Part shown: positions 18,385 to 27,196 of the stretch, piece by piece
Position numbering within the stretch: position 1 is the first letter of the stretch
How the letters are laid out: every line of letters begins with the position of its first letter
From: Pelosinus fermentans DSM 17108
Lineage (GTDB): Bacteria; Bacillota; Negativicutes; DSM-13327
Direction of reading: 5' to 3'
DNA: 64,000 bases
Assembly (NCBI RefSeq): GCF_000271485.2
Contig: NZ_AKVN02000001.1
Location: forward strand, 2,112,001-2,176,000
Program-made: the position numbers and the translations under genes
The notes under the pieces: model-generated
The model's database searches: none
The model's input: only the letters and a program-made list of their open reading frames with translations
What the model was told of the DNA's origin: nothing

Positions 18385-18980
18385 CGATCACTTATGAATT
18401 GGAGGATTCTTTATATCTTAATATTACGAATCGGTGCAGCAGTCACTGCTCTTTTTGTGTAAGAAATAATGCAGATGGTGTCATGGATGGAAAGAATCTC
18501 TGGCTGGAGCGGGAACCTACTATTGATGAAGTAATTGCCGATATTCAAAGGTATGATATTTCTAAGTATAAAGAATTCGTATTTTGCGGCTACGGAGAGC
18601 CTATGATGAGGGTCTATGATGTTATTGAAATATGCAAGAAACTAAAAGCTGAATATCAGCTCCCCATTCGTATTAACACGAATGGTCATGGAAATTTAAT
18701 TTGTGGCTTTGATATTACTTCACAATTGAATGGAGTAATTGATTCTGTTTCGATTAGTCTTAATGCAAAAAATAAGCAGATTTATCAGGAACTGTGTCGA
18801 TCTGATTATGGTGAGGCATCTTTTGATGGCCTTTTAGATTTTGCGGTTAAGTGCAAAAGGTATGTTCCACATGTGGCATTATCAGTAGTTAATGTGATGT
18901 GCGATAATGACATACGGGCTTGCAGAGCGATTGCTCAAAAGATCGGTGTAGATTTTAAAGTAAGAAAATTTGTACCATAA
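18375..18980 (+). CDS. Small radical SAM protein (TatD-associated type)
   Basis: This 201-residue protein has the radical SAM cluster motif CSSHCSFC near residue 22 (CxxxCxxC), followed by FCGYGEP, the SAM-binding GGE-like segment. N-terminus LYLNITNRC is characteristic of the short radical SAM family often linked to TatD nucleases. No SPASM or other C-terminal domain is present. It overlaps the methyltransferase gene, so the two are likely co-translated. Its reaction is unknown. Confidence 0.8.
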   Translation: MSMTITYELEDSLYLNITNRCSSHCSFCVRNNADGVMDGKNLWLEREPTIDEVIADIQRYDISKYKEFVFCGYGEPMMRVYDVIEICKKLKAEYQLPIRINTNGHGNLICGFDITSQLNGVIDSVSISLNAKNKQIYQELCRSDYGEASFDGLLDFAVKCKRYVPHVALSVVNVMCDNDIRACRAIAQKIGVDFKVRKFVP

Positions 18981-18998
18981 ATTGATGAATTACATATA

Positions 18999-19028
18999 TT
19001 GACATTCCAATATGGATTGTGCTATCAT
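18999..19028 (+). promoter_or_regulatory. Promoter of the YeiH-type transporter gene
   Basis: TTGACA (18999-19004) is followed by an 18-bp spacer and TATCAT (19023-19028). Confidence 0.6.
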
Positions 19029-19050
19029 AGCAAGTAATTGAATATCTTTC

Positions 19051-19115
19051 TGCTGATCAGATAACTGAAGGCTAAGGAATTCCTTAACAGGGGGTTCGTT
19101 AGCCTTTTTTATTTT
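19051..19115 (+). promoter_or_regulatory. Leader element L8 before the YeiH-type transporter
   Basis: GC-UGA-TCAG, a 4-nt loop, CTGA-AG-GC. The terminator GGCTAA...TTAGCC encloses a smaller hairpin and ends in T6. Confidence 0.7.
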
Positions 19116-19162
19116 TCTGCTCAGTTAGTAGGTTATGAAAATAAAATTGGGGGTGTCTACAA

Positions 19163-20527
19163 GTGAGCCAAATTGAAGTATCAAAAAAGACGAAGCAAGA
19201 ATCTGAGGTGGGCAGGTGGCTGAAAAAGGAAGATTCGTGGGCGATTATTATTGCCTTAGGTCTTGTTATCTTAACCACTATTACATTCTTTACTGGTGGC
19301 AGTAAATTTTTTACGACAATGGCTGTTGCTATTCCCGGTTGGTCTAATGATGCTAGTAAGTTAGCTGGTGGACTAGGGAAAAGTTTTCTTGGACTTATTT
19401 ATTTATATGTTTTTTTCACAGCTGTTTTTGGTATTGGTGCTAAAGTTCTAGGATTTAATGTTAGACAATTCATAGCTGGCTTTACAACATTGTTTGTGGC
19501 GTCAATTCTTGTTACTGTTTTAGGATCTAATACATTTATTAAAGAAATGCAGTTGGAAACCCCTCTATTAGCACTAATAATCGGTTTATTGTTTGGCAAC
19601 ACGATGAAGCTTCCTGAATGGCTACATCAGGCTTTGCGTACTGAATATTACGTTAAAACGGGTATTGTCTTGATGGGGGCCACACTGCCTTTTACCATTA
19701 TACTTAAAGCAGGACCAGCGGCAATTACTCAGGCTCTAATTGTATCTGTCGTAACCTTTGGTATTATTTATTTTGCAGCTACCAAATTGTTTGGCTTAGA
19801 TCCCCGTTTAGGAGCTTGCCTTGGTGCTGGTGGCTCTATTTGCGGTGTATCTGGGGCAATCGCAATTGGCGGAGCTTGCCGAGCAGAGAAGCAGCATGTT
19901 TCAATAGCGATTTCAATGGTTATTATTTGGGCTGTTGCTATGATTTTCTTATTACCCTTTTGGGCAAAATCTTTAGGTTTAGCACCAGGGATTGCTGGTG
20001 CTTGGATCGGAACATCAGAATTTGCTGATGCAGCTGGGTTTGCCGCTGCTGAAGCAATTGGTGATGAACGGGCGGTTAAAACCTTTACCTTGATGAAGGT
20101 AGTAGGGCGAGACATGTTTGTTGGTATATGGGCATTTTTAGTGGCAATTTTATCCGTTACGGTATGGGAAAAGAAAAGTGCGAAAGACTCGGAACGTATT
20201 GATAAAAAGGAAATTTGGAATCGATTTCCTAAATTTATCATTGGCTTTTTTATTGCCTCTATCCTCACTACCGTAGTCATCTCTTTCCTGGATCAGAAAG
20301 CGGGTGCGGCCTATTCTAAAGATATTATTGGCACTCTTAAAACGCTGCGTGGCTGGACATTTACATGGACCTTTTTATGCATCGGTTTTACTACACGATT
20401 TCGTGAATTAACATCCGTAGGATGGAAGCCATTAGCAGCTTTTACCCTTGGTGTAATCGTTAATGTACCCTTGGGATATTGGCTGTCTAATGAAGTATTT
20501 GCAAGTTATTGGCTGAGTATAAAATAA
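19163..20527 (+). CDS. YeiH-family membrane transporter (putative sulfate exporter family)
   Basis: This 454-residue integral membrane protein has about ten hydrophobic segments. It belongs to the family annotated as YeiH / putative sulfate exporter. The conserved glycine-rich segment GAGGSICGVSGAIAIG is visible near residue 220. The start is GTG at 19163 after GGGGGTG. The transported substrate is not proved for the family; a sulfur or anion compound fits the neighbourhood. It is followed one base later by a small gene of unknown function. Confidence 0.8.
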   Translation: MSQIEVSKKTKQESEVGRWLKKEDSWAIIIALGLVILTTITFFTGGSKFFTTMAVAIPGWSNDASKLAGGLGKSFLGLIYLYVFFTAVFGIGAKVLGFNVRQFIAGFTTLFVASILVTVLGSNTFIKEMQLETPLLALIIGLLFGNTMKLPEWLHQALRTEYYVKTGIVLMGATLPFTIILKAGPAAITQALIVSVVTFGIIYFAATKLFGLDPRLGACLGAGGSICGVSGAIAIGGACRAEKQHVSIAISMVIIWAVAMIFLLPFWAKSLGLAPGIAGAWIGTSEFADAAGFAAAEAIGDERAVKTFTLMKVVGRDMFVGIWAFLVAILSVTVWEKKSAKDSERIDKKEIWNRFPKFIIGFFIASILTTVVISFLDQKAGAAYSKDIIGTLKTLRGWTFTWTFLCIGFTTRFRELTSVGWKPLAAFTLGVIVNVPLGYWLSNEVFASYWLSIK

Positions 20528-20528
20528 A

Positions 20529-20855
20529 ATGGTAGAATATATTACACGTATTACGATGAAGGTCATTAACAGGGAAGAGTTAGATACTAATAATCTCAAA
20601 AAGGTCAGCGAAATTGATGCAAATTGCGTTCGTAGTTTTGGTCATCAACTGGCAGAACGCAGTGAGCGTGTTGCAGCGATGATGGAGAGATTAGCAGAAA
20701 AAGGATTTACTTTTACTGCCAATCAAGATTCTGTTATTGCTGAATCAACAAAAGTAGAAGCGCAAGCTGCTAAGATATATTTATTACAAGAGGGATTCCA
20801 TGATTCAGAGTTTCAAGTGTATTTGGAATACACTCGTAAATGGGGAATGTTATAG
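20529..20855 (+). CDS. Small protein of unknown function
   Basis: I do not recognise this 108-residue protein. It is soluble, mixed alpha/beta by appearance, with an internal segment rich in Glu/Arg (ERSERVAAMMERLAEKGF). It starts one base after the transporter stop and is probably co-transcribed with it. A later ATG (20556) would drop nine residues. It may be specific to this island. Confidence 0.65.
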   Translation: MVEYITRITMKVINREELDTNNLKKVSEIDANCVRSFGHQLAERSERVAAMMERLAEKGFTFTANQDSVIAESTKVEAQAAKIYLLQEGFHDSEFQVYLEYTRKWGML

Positions 20856-20871
20856 AAAAATAAAAAAACAC

Positions 20872-20899
20872 TTGCATTTTTCAAATCATTGAGTATAAT
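20872..20899 (+). promoter_or_regulatory. Promoter of nifH copy 2 operon
   Basis: TTGCAT (20872-20877) is followed by a 16-bp spacer and TATAAT (20894-20899). Confidence 0.65.
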
Positions 20900-20923
20900 A
20901 ATACAAAGAGCAACTTTATATTA

Positions 20924-20996
20924 TTGCTGATTAGTTATTAGACTAAAGGCTGTGGACACATTTCTATTTAGAAGTGTTCCTCAGCCTTTTTATTTT
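20924..20996 (+). promoter_or_regulatory. Leader element L9 before nifH copy 2
   Basis: GC-UGA-TTAG, an 8-nt loop, CTAA-AG-GC. The inner stem TTAG/CTAA shows a compensatory change from TCAG/CTGA. The terminator AAGGCTG...CAGCCTT ends in T5. Confidence 0.75.
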
Positions 20997-21017
20997 TAAA
21001 TTATAGGAGGACTAAAA

Positions 21018-21893
21018 ATGAGTAAAAAAATTAAACAAATCGCTATTTATGGAAAAGGTGGAATTGGTAAATCTACCACGACTTCCAATATTAGTGCAGC
21101 TTTATCGAAAATGGGTTTAAAGGTTATGCAGTTTGGGTGTGATCCAAAAGCAGATTCCACGAATACACTGCGTGACGGAACTTACATCCCTACCGTACTG
21201 GATACCTTGCGTGAAAAATCTCAAGTCAAAGCAGAAGATGTGATATTTCAAGGTTTTAATGGAGTCTATTGTGTAGAAGCTGGCGGCCCAGCTCCAGGAG
21301 TAGGGTGTGCAGGTCGAGGTATTATTACTTCCGTTCAATTATTAAAGCAGTTAAAGGTTTATGAAGAACTTGATTTAGATGTAGTCATTTATGATGTTTT
21401 AGGCGATGTTGTGTGTGGTGGATTTGCTGTTCCGATACGAGAAGGGATTGCTGAACATGTATTTACTGTATCGTCCTCTGATTTTATGGCCATCTATGCT
21501 GCAAATAACCTGTTCAAAGGAATTAAGAAGTATTCTAATTCCGGCGGTGCTCTACTGGGAGGATTAATTGCAAATTCAATTAATGCACCTTATGCGAAAG
21601 AAATTGTAGATGATTTTGTAGATAGAACAAAAACACGTGTTGTAGAATATGTTCCTCGTTCTGTAACCGTAACCCAGGCAGAGCTTCAAGGAAAAACTTC
21701 AGTGGAAGCCTTCCCAGATTCAGAACAAAGTAAAGTTTACAGTAAGCTGGCACAAAAAGTATATGAAACTACGGAATCAAAGGTTCCATCACCTCTGGAT
21801 ACTGCGGAATTAAGAGACTGGGCTTCTAAATGGGCGGATCATTTATTAGCAATGGAAACTGGTGAAGTGCGGGGCAGAGCCGCTGCTATTTAA
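21018..21893 (+). CDS. Nitrogenase Fe protein-like (NifH family), copy 2
   Basis: This 291-residue Fe protein has the P-loop [13 protein letters not shown] and [4Fe-4S] cysteines in GVGCAGRGI and [13 protein letters not shown]. Divergence from canonical NifH is strong in the middle region, and a C-terminal extension is present. This is as expected for the Fe protein of a nitrogenase-like (Mar/Nfl-type) system. It is likely to serve one or more of the three DK-like pairs. It is followed by leader L10 and nifB, a set (H plus B) also seen in mar clusters. Confidence 0.88.
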   Translation: MSKKIKQIAIYGKGGIGKSTTTSNISAALSKMGLKVMQFGCDPKADSTNTLRDGTYIPTVLDTLREKSQVKAEDVIFQGFNGVYCVEAGGPAPGVGCAGRGIITSVQLLKQLKVYEELDLDVVIYDVLGDVVCGGFAVPIREGIAEHVFTVSSSDFMAIYAANNLFKGIKKYSNSGGALLGGLIANSINAPYAKEIVDDFVDRTKTRVVEYVPRSVTVTQAELQGKTSVEAFPDSEQSKVYSKLAQKVYETTESKVPSPLDTAELRDWASKWADHLLAMETGEVRGRAAAI

Positions 21894-21936
21894 TCCATAG
21901 ATACAATTGAAAATAGTAAACTTGTCAGGAAACTAA

Positions 21937-21998
21937 CAAGCTGGTCAGACAAACTGAAGGCTACAGAAATGATTTATTTCTGTAGCCTTCAGTCTAAG
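21937..21998 (+). promoter_or_regulatory. Leader element L10 between nifH copy 2 and nifB
   Basis: AGC-UGG-TCAG, a 5-nt loop, CTGA-AG-GCT (21939-21962). The right strand continues into a perfect palindromic stem (21954-21970 with its complement) without a downstream T tract. It could be a processing or pausing site in place of an intrinsic terminator. Confidence 0.6.
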
Positions 21999-22090
21999 AA
22001 AAAAGAGAGTTCATTTGGGGGTATAAGCTTCTTTACCAAGGAGCTTTCCACGAGAGTAAGATAGATGAAATAGAAAGAAGGAGTATTTAT

Positions 22091-23356
22091 ATGAGTTGCG
22101 TTTGCCCAGGTACTACAAAAAGCCAAGAGATAATAGAGAAAACAAAAAAACATCCTTGTTATTCCGCAGAAGCGCATCATACATATGCGCGTATGCATTT
22201 GCCTGTAGCACCGCAGTGCAATGTACAATGCAACTATTGCAACCGTAAATTTGATTGCGTAAATGAAAGCCGTCCTGGTGTAACGAGTGAGGTTCTAACA
22301 CCGGATCAGGCGTTAGATAAATTTGAATGGGTTAAGGAGAAAATTGATCAGCTTAGTGTGGTTGGCATTGCCGGTCCAGGGGACGCTTTAGCCGAATGGA
22401 AGCTGACAAAGCAAACTTTTGAAAATATAAAAGCTGTCAATTCCGATGTTACATTTTGCTTATCGACGAATGGGTTGTTGCTGCCAGAGTATGCGGAAGA
22501 AATTATTCAGCTTGGCGTTCAGCATGTTACGGTGACCGTAAATACGTTAGATCCAGAGATTGGAGCCAAAATTTATAAATTTGTGGTTTATAAAGGAATA
22601 CGCTATGAAGGTGTTGAGGCAGCAAAGTTGCTTTTGAAAAATCAATTGGCAGGGATTGAATATTTAACTAAAAGAGGAGTTTTGGTAAAAATCAATATTG
22701 TTATGATCAAAGGTATAAACGATCATCATATCCCTGCAGTAGTAAAAAAGGTTAAAGAACTTGGTGTTTTTGTTACGAATATTATGCCTTTAATTCCTGC
22801 ACCTGGCAGCGCATTTGAGCATTTTTCTCAAACGAGCATGAAAGAAATAAATGAACTTAGAAATGTTTGTCAGCTGGATATTCAGCAAATGCGTCACTGT
22901 CAGCAATGCAGAGCTGATGCAATAGGGTTATTAAACGAAGACCGGTCCCAGGAATTTCGTATGTGCAACCGTCAGACTGCAGAGGTGAAAACAGCACAGA
23001 ATCTTAAGAAAAAGCAATACAAAATTGCTGTGACGTCTAAGTATGGTAAGTTAGTTGATCAGCATTTTGGTCATGCCTCAAAATTTATTATCTATCAAGG
23101 AGATGGTCAAGATTTTAAAATAGTGGAAAATCGCTCTGTGGAAAAATTTTGTTCCGGCATGGAAGAATGCGACAGTGGTGAAGTACAAAGAGATAACATT
23201 ATTAATGCCCTGCAGGATTGTGATGCAGTTTTAACGATGCGAATTGGTCATCATGCTAAGGAACGGTTAAATAAGAAGGAAATTTATAGCGTGGAATATT
23301 GTGACACTGTAAATAATGGACTGCAGTATGCAGTGAGTCAGTTGGCTGATCGATAA
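22091..23356 (+). CDS. nifB: NifB: radical SAM nitrogenase-cofactor precursor synthase with NifX domain
   Basis: This 421-residue protein opens with SCVCPG and carries the radical SAM cluster CNVQCNYC (Cys43, 47, 50), NRKFDCVNESRPGV typical of NifB, and CxxCRADA near residue 275. The C-terminal 110 residues form a NifX-like domain (DQHFGHASKFIIYQ). NifB makes NifB-co, the 8Fe-9S-carbide precursor of the nitrogenase M-cluster. Its presence without nifE/nifN suggests that the DK-like proteins use NifB-co or a close derivative directly. It is 33 bases from the ABC permease genes. Confidence 0.93.
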   Translation: MSCVCPGTTKSQEIIEKTKKHPCYSAEAHHTYARMHLPVAPQCNVQCNYCNRKFDCVNESRPGVTSEVLTPDQALDKFEWVKEKIDQLSVVGIAGPGDALAEWKLTKQTFENIKAVNSDVTFCLSTNGLLLPEYAEEIIQLGVQHVTVTVNTLDPEIGAKIYKFVVYKGIRYEGVEAAKLLLKNQLAGIEYLTKRGVLVKINIVMIKGINDHHIPAVVKKVKELGVFVTNIMPLIPAPGSAFEHFSQTSMKEINELRNVCQLDIQQMRHCQQCRADAIGLLNEDRSQEFRMCNRQTAEVKTAQNLKKKQYKIAVTSKYGKLVDQHFGHASKFIIYQGDGQDFKIVENRSVEKFCSGMEECDSGEVQRDNIINALQDCDAVLTMRIGHHAKERLNKKEIYSVEYCDTVNNGLQYAVSQLADR

Positions 23357-23389
23357 AATATAAATGAAGGAGAAGGAGGGACGAAATAA

Positions 23390-24172
23390 ATGAAAGAGAG
23401 TTTTAAAGATTTTACTGCGAGACTTGTTGATTTTTCCGGCATTATTACTTTTTTTCTGCTATGGGAAATTCTGCCTCGTATCGGAGTAGTAGATGGGCAA
23501 TTTATACCACCCATATCAGAAGTACTGGTAGCTTTGTGGATACTAGCCTCTGATGGTTCTTTGTTTATTCATATTGCTGCCAGTTTACAGCGAACAGTTA
23601 TTGGCTTGGTTCTTGCTATTGTTGTTGCCGTTCCTATGGGATTTATATTAGGAGGGGTATTTCCAGCGCTATCAAGGCAACTCAGACCATTGTTTCGCCT
23701 ATTTGGACAAATTAACGGTTTCTCTTTATTTCCTGTTTTTATGTTGTTCTTTGGAATTGGAGAAAGTGCGAAAGTGAGTATTATTTTTTGGTCTACTCTT
23801 TGGCCGGTACTTTTTACTACGATCTCCGGTGTTCAGCAAGTCGATCCCTTATATATAAAAAGTGCACGTTCTATCGGTGCAAATAAATTCATCATTTTCC
23901 GTAAGGTTCTTCTGCCGGGAGCGGCCCCTGTTATTTTCACTGGTGTGCGTACTGGGGCAACCATTGCTTTCCTTTTACTTATGGCGGCTGAAGTGATTGG
24001 AGCCAGTGCTGGTTTGGGCTGGTTAATTCATAATTCGGCAATGAATAATATTATCCCCAGGTTATTTGCTGGCGTTATCACGATTGCAGCACTGGGGGTA
24101 TTCATCACCTATTTAATTGATTACGTGGAAGATAGTATTGTGGATTGGAAGCATGCAGGAAAAGAAAATTAA
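23390..24172 (+). CDS. NitT/TauT-family ABC transporter permease 1
   Basis: This 260-residue inner-membrane permease of the SsuC/TauC/NrtB type has about six hydrophobic segments. The EAA-like loop is seen around SARSIGANKFIIFRKVLLPGAAP. It shares the N-terminal pattern LWEILPR(I)G with the next gene and with the permease remnant at 33409. The family imports nitrate, taurine, sulfonates, cyanate or thiamine precursors; the substrate is not fixed here. No ATPase lies in this operon. Confidence 0.85.
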   Translation: MKESFKDFTARLVDFSGIITFFLLWEILPRIGVVDGQFIPPISEVLVALWILASDGSLFIHIAASLQRTVIGLVLAIVVAVPMGFILGGVFPALSRQLRPLFRLFGQINGFSLFPVFMLFFGIGESAKVSIIFWSTLWPVLFTTISGVQQVDPLYIKSARSIGANKFIIFRKVLLPGAAPVIFTGVRTGATIAFLLLMAAEVIGASAGLGWLIHNSAMNNIIPRLFAGVITIAALGVFITYLIDYVEDSIVDWKHAGKEN

Positions 24173-24221
24173 ATTTTTCATGGAGATTTGCTAGCGATTT
24201 AAATTAGAAAGGAGAAGGAGT

Positions 24222-25061
24222 ATGGAGATTGTGTTAGATAAAGTTACAGCAAGTGGTAATGAAAAGAAACTAAATATATTTCGCAAAGTTCTAAATCGGG
24301 TTCTAAATATTTTACATAATGGGATATCCATTATTATCTTTCTGGTGCTTTGGGAGATTGCTCCTCGTGCCGGTTGGGTTCCAGAAACATTCATTACGCC
24401 CCCCAGCCTTGTGTTAAGTACACTCTGGGATTTACTGATAACCGGAGTGTTGACCAAACATATTGAAACGAGTATGTTTAGGGCTGTTGTTGGCTTTATA
24501 CTTGCTGCTATTGTTGGTGTTCCATTAGGATTTTTCTTAGGAGGCGGATTTAAATTATTTGAACGTATTGTAACTCCTGTTCTACGTTTGTTAAATGCGG
24601 TAAATCCATTCTCATTGTTTCCTGTATTTATTTTATTGTTTGGTATTGGTGAAATATCTAAAGTAGCGATGATTTTCTGGGTGTGCCTGTGGCCAATTAT
24701 GCTTAATACGACCACAGGGGTTAAAAATGTGGATAGCTTATTGATTAAATCTGCTCGCTCTATGGGCGTAACGGGGAAGGAGCTGTTCTTCAAGGTTGTA
24801 TTATTGGCTGCATTACCCAGTATTTTTCATGGTTTAAAAACCAGTTGTGCTACTGCATTTTTCATGCTGATAGCTGCTGAAATGATCGGTGCCAGCAGTG
24901 GATTAGGATGGTTAGTATTCAATGCCCAGACTAATTATCAAATTCCTAAATTATTTGCGACTACCGTTACGATTTCAATATTAGGATTGTCTCTGAATTA
25001 TTTATTTACTGTATTGGAAGGGAGGCTGCTTAGTTGGCAAGAACGTCCTGCGGAATATTAA
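24222..25061 (+). CDS. NitT/TauT-family ABC transporter permease 2
   Basis: This 279-residue paralogue of the preceding permease has LWEIAPRAGW near the N-terminus and the coupling loop SARSMGVTGKELFFKVVLLA. Two permeases in a row suggest a heterodimeric channel or two related systems. An AGGAGAAGGAG ribosome site precedes the ATG. It is followed by a deleted binding-protein gene and then an intact one. Confidence 0.85.
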   Translation: MEIVLDKVTASGNEKKLNIFRKVLNRVLNILHNGISIIIFLVLWEIAPRAGWVPETFITPPSLVLSTLWDLLITGVLTKHIETSMFRAVVGFILAAIVGVPLGFFLGGGFKLFERIVTPVLRLLNAVNPFSLFPVFILLFGIGEISKVAMIFWVCLWPIMLNTTTGVKNVDSLLIKSARSMGVTGKELFFKVVLLAALPSIFHGLKTSCATAFFMLIAAEMIGASSGLGWLVFNAQTNYQIPKLFATTVTISILGLSLNYLFTVLEGRLLSWQERPAEY

Positions 25062-25122
25062 AAGGTAAATGAGTGAATGTGACCTGCGTAGTTAATGAAA
25101 AAGTTGTAAGAGGGGAATGAAG

Positions 25123-25194
25123 ATGGCTGAGAAAAATACTTCATAAAGGTAAAATTAAACCTTCGGATATGGTTATTCATACTTTCGACAATTA
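25123..25194 (+). pseudogene. Deletion scar of a substrate-binding-protein gene
   Basis: A start (ATGGCTGAGAAAAATACT) resembling that of the intact gene at 25239 is joined at once to a copy of that gene's last 16 codons. The copy reads GKIKPSDMVIHTFDN plus stop, ending at 25194, and is out of frame with the start. The body of about 1 kb is missing. It records a former tandem duplicate that lost its interior. Confidence 0.8.
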
Positions 25195-25238
25195 AAGCTA
25201 GTAGTAATTTCTTTGTTCTATAAAAGGAGGCAATATAA

Positions 25239-26279
25239 ATGGCTGATAAAAAGACGATTAAAAAAATTATTGCAGGTGTTTTAAGTTTAGCTGTGGTAGG
25301 ACTTGTTGCTTACGGTGCTAATCTGGGTAATAAGCATGCTGCCGCTGGTAAGGAATCTGCCGCCGCCGCTGATGGCGGATTGTATCCGATTCGCACGGTT
25401 TCTCAGACCGCTTGCAGTTCTACTCCATGGGTTGTAACCGACCAATTGGGCTTTTTTAAAGAAGAAGGTTTACAAGTCATTTACACTGGTGATACCCAGC
25501 CCAATCAAATTATTCCATCCATCTTGAATGGTTCGAATGATGTAAGCAGTGCTCATCCCAATAATCTTGCGGTTGCTATAGCTGGAGGCGCTAAAATAAA
25601 AGGAGTTGTGCGAGCAGGTATCGATCCGACGCCGGATCAAGATCCGAAGCTTCGTCACATGAACTGGTATATCAATCCCAATGTAACTCCTGACATTCAT
25701 ACTTTTGCAGACTTAAATAAGATACCAGGGCAGGTCAAATTTTCATTAATAACGCCAAATCAATGCTCTGACTTTTTAGGCAATAGTATTGCTGATAAAA
25801 ACAATGTTCCTAGAAGTAAAATTGAATGGGTGACGATGCCTGATATTCAGGCTGTGCAGGCTTTAAAGCAGGGCCTCGTAACAGTAGCGGGTGTGCATCC
25901 TCCTTTTTATAAATCAATGGAAGATGCGGGTATGGTTAAAATTGCCGATAGCTTGGATGCTGGTGTAGGTGTAGCAGGCGGTATTGGTTATTATTATTTC
26001 ACCACTGATTTTATTGAAAAACATCCAGATATTATTAAGAAATTTGCCAGAGCGATTGCCAAAGGGCAAAAATGGGCGAATGATCATCCGGAAGAAGCAC
26101 GGAAAATGACAGAAGACTGGATCCATGTACCCGTTAATGCTACTCACTATTATGCTACGGATACTAAAATAGTAGAGTCGGAGATTGATCCTTGGCTTGC
26201 AGACTTAGAAAAAACAGGTGTGCTTCCTAAAGGAAAAATTAAACCTTCGGATATGGTTATTCATACCTTTGATAATTAG
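25239..26279 (+). CDS. NitT/TauT-family ABC substrate-binding protein
   Basis: This 346-residue binding protein is of the NMT1/SsuA-like fold. The N-terminal hydrophobic segment (IIAGVLSLAVVGLVAYGA) acts as a signal or anchor. No lipobox cysteine follows, so it is probably an N-terminally anchored protein. VVTDQLGFFKEEGLQV and DVSSAHPNNLAVAIA are typical of family ligand-binding lobes. It belongs to the operon of permeases 1 and 2. The matching ATPase is probably the one at 32503. Confidence 0.85.
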   Translation: MADKKTIKKIIAGVLSLAVVGLVAYGANLGNKHAAAGKESAAAADGGLYPIRTVSQTACSSTPWVVTDQLGFFKEEGLQVIYTGDTQPNQIIPSILNGSNDVSSAHPNNLAVAIAGGAKIKGVVRAGIDPTPDQDPKLRHMNWYINPNVTPDIHTFADLNKIPGQVKFSLITPNQCSDFLGNSIADKNNVPRSKIEWVTMPDIQAVQALKQGLVTVAGVHPPFYKSMEDAGMVKIADSLDAGVGVAGGIGYYYFTTDFIEKHPDIIKKFARAIAKGQKWANDHPEEARKMTEDWIHVPVNATHYYATDTKIVESEIDPWLADLEKTGVLPKGKIKPSDMVIHTFDN

Positions 26280-26320
26280 GTAGCGAAAACAATATTTTCT
26301 CTAACTTGTAAAAAATAAAC

Positions 26321-26370
26321 AAACCTTCTGTGGAAGAATGTGATTAGCATTCTTCCACAGAAGGTTTTTC
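26321..26370. terminator. Strong bidirectional terminator
   Basis: A 20-bp perfect stem (26321-26340 with 26348-26367) with a 7-nt loop is followed by T-rich sequence. It ends the nifB/ABC operon and faces the converging minus-strand operon. Confidence 0.85.
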
Positions 26371-26393
26371 TTTGTAAGAAAGTATAAAAAAAC

Positions 26394-26496
26394 ATTGAAC
26401 CGCGAAGGTCGCGAAGAAATGCAAAGAACGCAAAGGAATCTTATGAATATTTCAGTCTTTAGATTCGATCTATTCTTAGCGTCTTCGCGGTTCAAA
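26394..26496. repeat. Inverted pair of the extragenic repeat seen at 3036
   Basis: TTGAACCGCGAAGGTCGCGA (26394-26413) faces GCGTCTTCGCGGTTCAA (26478-26494) across about 65 bp. Each is a copy of the repeat at 3036-3070. The stop codon of the minus-strand ABC ATPase lies inside the right copy, so the pair may also end that transcript. Confidence 0.7.
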
Positions 26497-27184
26497 AAGT
26501 TTTTTTAAGATGCGGCGTTATCGTATATGATGGTTTTAGTGTTCCATCTTCTAGACGAAAGGTTTGATCAGCCTGATTTGCCAAATTAGGGTCATGGGTA
26601 ACGATGACGACTCCTGCTCCTTCTGTACGTGCCGTAAGCAGGCACTCTGCTACCTCTTTGACCAGGGCCGGATCAAGGTCATTGGTTGGCTCATCTGCAA
26701 GCAATATAGGGGGTTTAAGCAGCAGAGCGCGAGCGAGGGAAATTCGTCGTAATTGACCAAGACTAAGTTCTTGTGGTTTATGATCCAAACGATGGCTTAA
26801 ACCGAAGCGTTCCAGCAAGTCTTTAGCCTGTTGTTCCATGTTAGCGCCTCTTCTAATAAACCACGCAGGTGCCATGACATTTTCTAGGGCAGTAAGAGAG
26901 TTGATCAAACGAGCTCTTTGAAAGACAAAGCCAAGATACTGTCCTCGCAGTTTGGCTAGTTGATAAGAATCCAATCCCCCAATATCAATAGCATCTACCA
27001 GTACATTGCCGGAAGTTGCCTGCTGCAGCAGTCCCATAATCGATAACAGCGTGGTTTTACCGCCGCCAGAGTGTCCAATAATAGCAATTGCAGTTCCTTT
27101 CGCCAGAGTAAAGGAAACCTTTGATAAAATAACATCATCGCCATATTTCTTTTCAATATTACGGAGTTCTAGTAGAGTATTCAT
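26492..27184 (-). CDS. LolD/MacB-type ABC ATPase
   Basis: This 230-residue ATPase has Walker A GHSGGGKTT, the signature LSLGQLRRISLARAL (a variant of LSGGQ) and Walker B ILLADEPTND. Sequence type matches the LolD/MacB/FtsE group that works with FtsX-like permeases. It is the last gene of the minus-strand operon with the frameshifted FtsX protein and DUF4418. Its substrate is unknown. Confidence 0.88.
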   Translation of the reverse strand: MNTLLELRNIEKKYGDDVILSKVSFTLAKGTAIAIIGHSGGGKTTLLSIMGLLQQATSGNVLVDAIDIGGLDSYQLAKLRGQYLGFVFQRARLINSLTALENVMAPAWFIRRGANMEQQAKDLLERFGLSHRLDHKPQELSLGQLRRISLARALLLKPPILLADEPTNDLDPALVKEVAECLLTARTEGAGVVIVTHDPNLANQADQTFRLEDGTLKPSYTITPHLKKTF

Positions 27185-27196
27185 ATTTGTCCTCCA

